Positions 57,325-64,000 of a stretch of DNA of 64,000 nucleotides are shown piece by piece. Position 1 is the stretch's first letter. Each line of letters starts with the position of its first letter. Below the pieces are notes generated by a model that had not been told where the DNA came from, made no database searches, and was given only the letters and a program-made list of their open reading frames with translations. The stretch comes from Haloimpatiens sp. FM7315 (GTDB lineage: Bacteria; Bacillota; Clostridia; Clostridiales; Clostridiaceae): positions 2,893,802 through 2,957,801 of the forward strand of contig JBGVUE010000001.1 in assembly GCA_041861885.1 (NCBI GenBank), read 5' to 3'. The position numbers and the translations under genes are program-made.

Positions 57325-58434
57325 TTATTTATAACTATTTTTTTCTGCAATAAGATCCAAAATAGCTTTCTTATAATCCTCTTTACTTCGGCTTCCTACT
57401 ATTGTTTTTCCAACGACTTTACCTTCATCATCTACAAATACTGTAGTTGGAACCCCTGTCACAGTCTTTAAGATACCTTTTTGAAGTTTTTCATCTGGGA
57501 TTATATTTTTATACTTAACCCCTTTTTTCTCTACAATCTCCTTTGCAAGATCTTCATTTTCTGCATTTGGAGTATCAGCAATAATGCCAAGAATATTTAC
57601 ATTTTCCTTCTTAAGATCCTTGTAAAGCTCTTGAAGCTCTGGCATCTCTTTTACACAAGGTCCACAAAAGGTTGCCCATATATTTACCATAGTAAGTTTA
57701 TAATCTTTAAATACACCACTCTCTATGTCCTCTCCATTTAAGGTCTTAGTTTTAAACTCTATTTTAGAACTATATGATACTTCCTCTTTTTTGCTAATGG
57801 GATCAAAAAGTTTTATACTTTTCTTTAAGCTGGAAATTCCCTCTAAGACTTCCTTAAACTCTTGCTTTTCAGAATCTGTAAGTCCGCTTTCATCAGCTTT
57901 TTCATTATACAATACATAGCATTCCAAATTTCCTTTTTCTGAAATTTTCTCCTTATGACTATATTTTTTAAATTTTCTTTCTCTTGAAGATAACTGCTCT
58001 TTTGTTGCATCTTTTTCCTTACTTTTGTCGAAAACTATTATTGTAAAGAATTCTTTTGCTTTGCTTTGATATTTTTCAATAATTTTAGTTTGATCTTCTT
58101 TGGTATTATCATTTTTTGCTTCTTTTTCCAATTCTTTTGTAAATTGAACAGGTGAAAACTCGTAAGGAATTTCGATTAAAATATAAGACTCTTTGTATTT
58201 TCCAGTTGACACTGCAGCAACTCTCGCATTATTCTTCTCTTTCCAAGCCTTTGGTTCATAATAAGAAATTCCATATTCACTAAACTCTCTTTTTGTATCA
58301 ATTAAATCTTGTGATATTATTTGATCTTGTTTACTTTCACTAGTAGTATCAGATTTTTGTGGTTTACTACATCCAAATACAGATATAGAAATTATAGTTG
58401 CTATGATTATAGCTAAATATTTCTCTTTCATCAT
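57325..58434 (-). CDS. TlpA/ResA-like thioredoxin lipoprotein
   Basis: The 369-residue protein begins with a lipoprotein signal (IIISISVFGCSKP; Cys near residue 22) and a charged linker. An N-terminal region of about 190 residues includes YGISYYEPKAWKEKNNARV. The C-terminal thioredoxin domain has the active site MVNIWATFCGPCVKEMPEL and the cis-Pro loop TVTGVPTTVFVD. It should sit outside the membrane, handling disulfides. The N-terminal domain is larger than in ResA or TlpA and I do not recognise it. It stands between ABC permease and regulator genes in one operon. The start ATG follows AAGGAGGAAACT. Confidence 0.85.
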   Translation of the reverse strand: MMKEKYLAIIIATIISISVFGCSKPQKSDTTSESKQDQIISQDLIDTKREFSEYGISYYEPKAWKEKNNARVAAVSTGKYKESYILIEIPYEFSPVQFTKELEKEAKNDNTKEDQTKIIEKYQSKAKEFFTIIVFDKSKEKDATKEQLSSRERKFKKYSHKEKISEKGNLECYVLYNEKADESGLTDSEKQEFKEVLEGISSLKKSIKLFDPISKKEEVSYSSKIEFKTKTLNGEDIESGVFKDYKLTMVNIWATFCGPCVKEMPELQELYKDLKKENVNILGIIADTPNAENEDLAKEIVEKKGVKYKNIIPDEKLQKGILKTVTGVPTTVFVDDEGKVVGKTIVGSRSKEDYKKAILDLIAEKNSYK

Positions 58435-58537
58435 AGTTTCCTCCTTATAATTTCAATTTTAATTAATACCTTTTTATACCAAAACAATATTTTACCTAAT
58501 TTTCACCTTATATATACCCTTAAATTTATCAATAAAT

Positions 58538-59308
58538 TTATTGTCTTTTGAATGCTCCTAAAGTTAATTTTGGAACTACTACCATGACACCTAAGAAAAG
58601 CACTATTAAAAATCCTATACTCATCATTGGTACCTTATATCTTACAAGCTGGCAGCTCATCATCCCCCAAAGTGGTGTAAGCCCTAAATATTCTAAAAAT
58701 GCATTATTGTGTAAAAACTCACTTATAAAATAAGGCACTCCCATAGTTAACCCCCCAAATACAAAAGGTATAACTGCAGATTTACTTATTGAAGATAATA
58801 ATAACCCTATTTGTGAAAACACAAATGAACCTAATATAATAGTTACTACCATAATTAAAATCATTTGAATTACAGTTAGATTTGAGCCGCTATTGCCAAA
58901 ATACCATAAATTTTTAATAGGTAAATCTAAGGATTTAAATTTATACTTATTTAAACCAGATAGTACAACTGCTAAAAATATTGACAAATTTATAATAGAT
59001 GAACCAATACCTGCTGCTATAGATTTAGCTAATACAATTTTGCCTTTTCCATTTCTTGTGGTTTTGATTAATTGTACCATATTGGAGCTATATTCTAAAG
59101 TATAAGAAGATGCAATCCCCATGAACATTAAAATTCCCATTAAAGGTACAATTTCATAGGATTTATGAAAAATACTAGCATAGGTTTCAAGTATGTTGAA
59201 ATGTCTAAGTATTTTTAAACATAGGAAAATTGTAAGCGCCCATAAAATAAACAATCTCTTTTTAAAAAACATCTTTTTAAATTCTAAACCTATAAGTGTA
59301 CCCATCAT
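58538..59308 (-). CDS. ABC-2 type permease (short)
   Basis: The 256-residue membrane protein has six hydrophobic segments. Examples are RLFILWALTIFLCLKIL, IVPLMGILMFMGIASSYTLEY and a last one with MSIGFLIVLFLGVMVVVPK. It begins MMGTLIGLEFKKMFFKKRL, typical of ABC-2 permeases. Its start overlaps the ATPase stop by one base, so it is coupled with it. The operon has another permease upstream of the ATPase, making a two-permease exporter. A lantibiotic or bacitracin immunity type of pump is possible, but no substrate is shown. Confidence 0.8.
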   Translation of the reverse strand: MMGTLIGLEFKKMFFKKRLFILWALTIFLCLKILRHFNILETYASIFHKSYEIVPLMGILMFMGIASSYTLEYSSNMVQLIKTTRNGKGKIVLAKSIAAGIGSSIINLSIFLAVVLSGLNKYKFKSLDLPIKNLWYFGNSGSNLTVIQMILIMVVTIILGSFVFSQIGLLLSSISKSAVIPFVFGGLTMGVPYFISEFLHNNAFLEYLGLTPLWGMMSCQLVRYKVPMMSIGFLIVLFLGVMVVVPKLTLGAFKRQ

Positions 59309-60198
59309 TATACCTCCTTAGTATTTTCCAAATCAAAATAGAACATGTATACATCTTCAAATCTAGGCTCTACAGATTGAACATTTTCATATAGTGGCAT
59401 TTTATCCCCTATTACTCTAAGCTCTATATCTATAGCACCACGCTGAATATTTACAACTTTGTACTTATTCTGAATATCAATTGCCTCATTTTCATTTCTA
59501 GTTTTTATAATATAAACATTCCCTTTCATGGCTTCTAAAATTTCCTCATGGCTCCCCTTCATAAGCATTTCACCATCTTTTATCATTACAGTTTCCCTGG
59601 CAATGGACTCAATATCTGAAATTATATGTGTTGAAAGTATTACAATCTTATCTCTAGATATTTTAGATATTAGATTTCTAAATCTTGTTCTCTCCTGTGG
59701 ATCAAGACCTGTTGTTGGTTCATCTAACACTAAGATTTTAGGATCATTTAAAAGAGCCTGAGCTATTCCAACCCTTCTTTTCATACCTCCAGAAAATTTA
59801 CCAATTGCCTTATTTTTAACCTGATATAATCCAACAATATCTAAAAGTTCTTTTATTTTTTCTTTAGCCTCTCTTCCATCCAATCCTTTTAAAGCAGCTA
59901 CGTATTTTAGAAAATCTTGTGCTGAAAAGTTTTTATACACTCCAAATTCCTGTGGAAGATATCCTATAACATCCCTATACTCATCACCTAACTCCATTAT
60001 ATTTTTTCCATTATATATAATTTTTCCACTTGTTGGCTCAGTTAAAGTTGTGATTTGCTTCATAAATGTAGTTTTACCAGAACCATTAGGTCCTAAAAGT
60101 CCATAAACACCATTTTCAAAAGTAATTGTTATATTATTATTAGCCTTCTTTTTACCATAAGCTTTTGTTAAATTTTTTATTTCAAGTTTGTTCATCAC
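59308..60198 (-). CDS. ABC transporter ATP-binding protein
   Basis: The 296-residue ATPase carries Walker A GLLGPNGSGKTTFMK, Q-loop YLPQEFGVY, signature FSGGMKRRVGIAQALL, Walker B ILVLDEPTTGLDP and the switch His in LSTHIISD. The C-terminal extension (KGNVYIIKTRNENEAIDIQ...) is of the drug-export type. It starts behind GGAGGAATTGTG and lies 38 bases after the upstream permease. It is intact. Together with the flanking permeases it forms the transporter of the two-component operon. Confidence 0.93.
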   Translation of the reverse strand: MMNKLEIKNLTKAYGKKKANNNITITFENGVYGLLGPNGSGKTTFMKQITTLTEPTSGKIIYNGKNIMELGDEYRDVIGYLPQEFGVYKNFSAQDFLKYVAALKGLDGREAKEKIKELLDIVGLYQVKNKAIGKFSGGMKRRVGIAQALLNDPKILVLDEPTTGLDPQERTRFRNLISKISRDKIVILSTHIISDIESIARETVMIKDGEMLMKGSHEEILEAMKGNVYIIKTRNENEAIDIQNKYKVVNIQRGAIDIELRVIGDKMPLYENVQSVEPRFEDVYMFYFDLENTKEV

Positions 60199-60236
60199 AA
60201 TTCCTCCTTAAATTTTTATAATTATTTACCAGAATC

Positions 60237-61255
60237 TTATCTTGCTATTATTTTTCTAAAACTTATCTTGCAAAGTACTATACCTAAAATAGTTACAAAT
60301 ATTAATATTCCATTTGATAGATATCCTATATCAAAAATCATATTAAAAATCTCTATATTGCCAATATTTAAGCCTATAAATCTTTTATAGTAGAACAAAA
60401 GCTCTATATAATTTGACTTTCCTAATAAATCTAGTAACTTACTTGGAAACACTGGTAATATACTTAATATCTTTCCTAAAAGTATAAATATTGAAATTCC
60501 ACTTACTGTAGTTAGTGAATTATTTGAAACAAAGGAGAAAAAGCTTGAAAACACTCCTATACTTATAAATATTACCGACATTGTTAAAATTTTTAAAAGC
60601 AAAAACTGGTTTATGGAATAGTTATAATTTAAAAATGGCCCATTTTCCAATATTCTAAAAGCTTCAAGCCCTCCATTTACAGGCATTTTATATTGAATTA
60701 AAGTTATTATAAATTCAGCTCCTATATAAACTCCATACGTTACTACAGGCAAAACCGCAGCCATAAACAATTTTGCATTTAAGGTTTTAAATTTATTTTT
60801 AGAGGATAAAATTATATTATCCACAGAAGTAATTTTTTCATCCACATATATATTGCAAAATATCATAACTAAAATTACTACCATTATTATTGATACTAGG
60901 GGATGAGCTACTCTGTAATCTAGAACTTTATAAAAATCCACATCCTTATATTCTTTGTATTTTATAGAGTCCACTGTTTTTTTGATACATCTGCCATCTT
61001 CTTTAGACTAGCATCTACAGTTTTAATTTCTGCCAATTGTTCTATTTTTTTAAATTTTACATTAAACTTTTCATTTGCAATTACCTCTTTAGGTCTATTA
61101 TCAATTATTAATTTATACTGCTTATCTCTATAAGAATTTTCTGTTTCAAGAGTTGGTTTTAAAAAGCCCATAAAACTACAAAGCATAATAAATAATATTG
61201 CTGAAATTATCGCTACCTTTGACTTAAGCAATTTTTTAAATTCCCATTTAATCAT
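60237..61255 (-). CDS. ABC-2 type permease (one frame break)
   Basis: The joined frames give about 339 residues. The first frame starts MIKWEFKKLLKSKVAIISAILFIMLC and ends KKQWTL. Adding an A to the A7 run (T run 60977-60983) gives SKKTVDSIKYKEYKDVDFYKV and continues in the second frame. Membrane segments include PLVSIIMVVILVMIFCNIY, LFMAAVLPVVTYGVYIG and the closing GILIFVTILGIVLCKI. An N-terminal outside region holds the charged stretch around ETENSYRDKQYKLIIDN. It is the first gene of the operon, starting about 190 bases after polC. Confidence 0.85.
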
Positions 61256-61354
61256 TGATTGTATCCTCCTTTTTCTTTGCTATGAGTTTATTATATTCTA
61301 TTAAACTTACACCTTAATAAACTAAACCTTACATAAACCTTAAATAAATTAAAA

Positions 61355-61392
61355 TAAAAAAATTGAGCATTATACACTTATAATACCCAATT
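61355..61392 (-). terminator. Terminator of polC
   Basis: A stem with arms ATTGGGTATTATA and TATAATGCTCAAT on the minus strand is followed by a T run, 50 bases past the polC stop. It separates polC from the ABC operon. Confidence 0.8.
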
Positions 61393-61443
61393 CATTTCTT
61401 TTATTTCTTTTATTTTTCTACATACTTTCTTTTATACTTAATT

Positions 61444-64000
61444 TTATATTACATCAAAAAAACTTAACTGATTTTTTTCTGGAAGTCCCTTTAGACATCC
61501 AAATTTTCTAAGCAGATCCGCTGCAGCATTTCCTATTTTGGCACGTTTTTTAGGTCTTCTACAGAATTTATAGGTGTTTTTTCTCTAACTGCACTATATA
61601 TACCTTCTGCCGCCACATTTCCCATACCAGAAATACTGTTTAGAGGTGGTCTTATGCCCTCATCTTCTACTAAAAACTTAGTAGAATCAGATTTATATAA
61701 ATCAATAGGCAAAAACTTAAAGCCTCTTTCATACATCTCTAAAACCAGTTCAAGATCATCAAACATATCCTTGTCCTTAGGAGGCGCTGCAAGACCTAGT
61801 TCTTCAATTTCTTTCATTTTCTTTTTAACTTTATCTTTTCCAAAAATCATAAATTCTGCATCAAAAGCCTTAGCTCTTATGCTAAAGAAAGCAGCATAAT
61901 AAGCTTTTGGTATATGAACCTTAAACCAAGCTATTCTAAAGGCCATCATTACATAAGCTGCAGCATGGGCTTTTGGAAACATATATTTTATCTTCTTACA
62001 AGAATCAATATACCATTCTGGGACTTCAAATTTTCTCATTAAAGCTTCGTATTCTGGCCATTTAGGCTCTTTTTTAACCTTTCCCTTACGAACAGTTTCC
62101 ATTATCTTAAAAGCAGTATTTGGTGGTAATCCTTTTTTAATAAGATAAGTCATAATATCATCTCTTGTACATACCGCCTCACTTAAAGTAACAGTTCCAT
62201 TATCCACAAGGTCTTTTGCATTGCCAAGCCAAACATCAGTACCATGAGAAAGACCAGATATACATATTAAATCAGCAAAGGCCTTTGGCATGGTGTCTAA
62301 AAGCATACCCTCTTACAAATTTAGTACCAAACTCTGGAATTCCAAAGGTTCCTACTTTAGAGTTTATCTGTTCTGGAGTTACCCCTAAAGCCTTTGTAGA
62401 TGAAAATATGGACATAGTTTCCTTCTCATCCATAGGTATAGATAGAGGGTCTATCCCTGTAATGTCTTGAAGCATTCTTATAACTGTAGGGTCATCGTGT
62501 CCTAGAATATCTAGTTTTAGTAGGTTTTGATCAATAGAGTGATAATCAAAATGCGTTGTTTTAATATCCGAATCTGCATCATCTGCAGGATGCTGTGCAG
62601 GACAAAATTCAAATATTTCCCTTCCCTTTGGCACAACAATTATTCCCCCTGGATGCTGTCCTGTTGTCCTCTTTATCCCAGTACATCCCCTAGATATTCT
62701 TGTAATCTCAGCTTTATTTACAGTTATCTCTTTTTCATCATAATATTTTTTTACATATCCAAAGGCAGTTTTTTCAGCTACAGTACCAATAGTACCTGCC
62801 TTAAAGGTGGTCCCTCTACCAAAAATAACCTCTGTATATCTATGGGCCTTGGCCTGATATTCTCCAGAAAAGTTTAGGTCAATATCTGGCTCTTTATCTC
62901 CATTAAAGCCTAAGAATGTTTCAAAAGGTATGTCTATTCCATCCTTTGTAAGTTTTTCACCGCAAACCGGACAATTCTTATCTGGTAAATCAAAACCATT
63001 TTTAATTCCATAATCATTAAAATCTGAGAATTTGCATTTGCATCTATAATGAGGAGGCAAAGCATTAACCTCAGTTATACCTGTCATATACGCAACTACA
63101 GAAGATCCAACAGAACCTCTTGATCCAACTAAATACCCATCTTCATTGGATTTCCAAACAAGTTTTTGTGCAATTATATACATTACAGAGAAACCATTTT
63201 TATAATGGATTCTAGCTCCTTATCAGCTTCTTGAACCAAATCAGGAAGAGGATCTCCGTATAGCTCATGAGCCTTTCCAAAGGTTATTTCCTTAATGGTA
63301 TTCTCACAGCCATCAATATGAGGAGCTGCCTTGTCTTTTGAAATTGGACTTATCCTATCACACATTTCAGCTATTTTATTTGTATTTGTAACAACAACCT
63401 CATAAGCTTTTTCTTTTCCTAAATAATCAAATTCTGAAAGCATCTCCTCAGTTGTCCTTAAATAAAGCGGTGCCTGATTATCTGCATCCTTAAATCCTTG
63501 TCCTGCCTCTAAAATACGTCTGTATATTTCATCTTCAGGGTCCATAAAATGAACGTCCCCTGTTGCAACTACAAGTTTACCTAGTTTATCTCCAAGGCTT
63601 ACTATCTTTTTATTAATATCTTTTAGGTACTCTCTACTTTCTACCTGTTCATTTCTAACTAAATACTCATTGTTTCCTAAAGGCTGAATTTCTAGATAAT
63701 CATAAGATTTCGCAATAGCTTCAACTTCCTCATCAGATTTTCCAAGAAGTATTGCCTTATATAACTCACCTTCACTACAAGCACTTCCTAAAATCAAACC
63801 CTCTTTGTATTTTTCATACATACTTCTAAGAATTCTAGGTTTTTGTAAAAATAATCTAAATGAGAGTAAGAAACAAGTTTATATAAATTCTTTAACCCAA
63901 CATAATTTTTGCAAATATTATAGCATGATAAGTTTTTAGCTTTTTATATCCTCTTTTTTAGATATTTCATCAGTTCCATACAAATCTATATCTTCAAGAG
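61444..64000 (-). CDS. polC: DNA polymerase III alpha, PolC type, C-terminal part (six frame breaks)
   Basis: This is the replicative polymerase of Gram-positive bacteria; the N-terminus lies beyond the right edge. Visible parts include [13 protein letters not shown] and [12 protein letters not shown] (PHP part), [13 protein letters not shown], a zinc-finger pair CKCKF...NCPVCG, the catalytic [12 protein letters not shown], and [12 protein letters not shown]. The helical end has [16 protein letters not shown] and [30 protein letters not shown]. Five breaks lack one base in A runs (T runs 61546-61551, 63197-63201, 63840-63844, 63906-63910 and 63954-63959). One has an extra G (C run 62308-62310). 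Corrected, the C-terminus reads NQLSFFDVI. The gene is essential, so six true mutations are implausible. Confidence 0.95.

Overview
The window looks like a chromosomal piece of a low-GC, endospore-forming Firmicute, most likely a cluster I Clostridium. Evidence is the AT-rich intergenic DNA, strong AGGAGG-type ribosome sites, two Clostridium-type rRNA operons, a PolC replicase, Spo0A-type boxes upstream of abrB, a Gin/CsfB-type sigma-G inhibitor and a 2[4Fe-4S] ferredoxin. No species name is given because no database could be searched.

Layout. 1-5 kb: a histidine kinase / TPR response regulator pair, a small transaldolase and a CCA-adding enzyme. 5-15.4 kb: a block that keeps the Bacillus csfB...yaaO-tmk-darA-holB-ricT-trmN6-rsmI-abrB order, with corA, a ferredoxin and an HMA-like protein inserted and with yaaR, yabA and yazA absent. 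15.4-23.4 kb: an M20-like protein that lacks its metal ligands, an LD-carboxypeptidase, and a two-component system with an ABC transporter. 23.5-34.8 kb: an accessory island holding a type I restriction-modification operon (half-S, hsdR, rhuM, hsdS, hsdM), a PLD-family nuclease candidate, an IS3-family element and decayed fragments. 35-52 kb: two near-identical rRNA operons in tandem on the minus strand (16S-23S-5S-tRNA-Phe-tRNA-Cys, and 16S-23S-5S-tRNA-Lys). Between them lie a sirtuin, a CobW GTPase, an ArsR/thioredoxin-like pair, an AbiEii-type nucleotidyltransferase, a LysM protein, a formate/nitrite-type channel and a kdpB remnant. 52-61 kb: a GntR-ABC operon, greA, and an operon of ABC transporter, TlpA-like lipoprotein and two-component system. 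61.4 kb to the end: the C-terminal part of polC.

The dominant oddity is the number of single-base indels, nearly all missing bases in A or T runs. They break at least 15 genes, including the essential or near-essential polC (six times), tmk and holB. One rRNA copy also lacks a base in a highly conserved G5 run. This pattern fits residual homopolymer error in an unpolished assembly better than real gene decay. I therefore describe these loci as whole genes with the frame break positions stated. An apparent ArsR-thioredoxin fusion is explained by the same artefact.

No CRISPR array, prophage or clearly new system was found. The most interesting biology is the island with its unusual R-M composition and PLD-plus-helix-turn-helix protein, several perfect palindromes in front of regulators or operons (44 bp before gntR, 34 bp before the R-M operon), and a covarying stem-loop repeated in the rRNA spacers.
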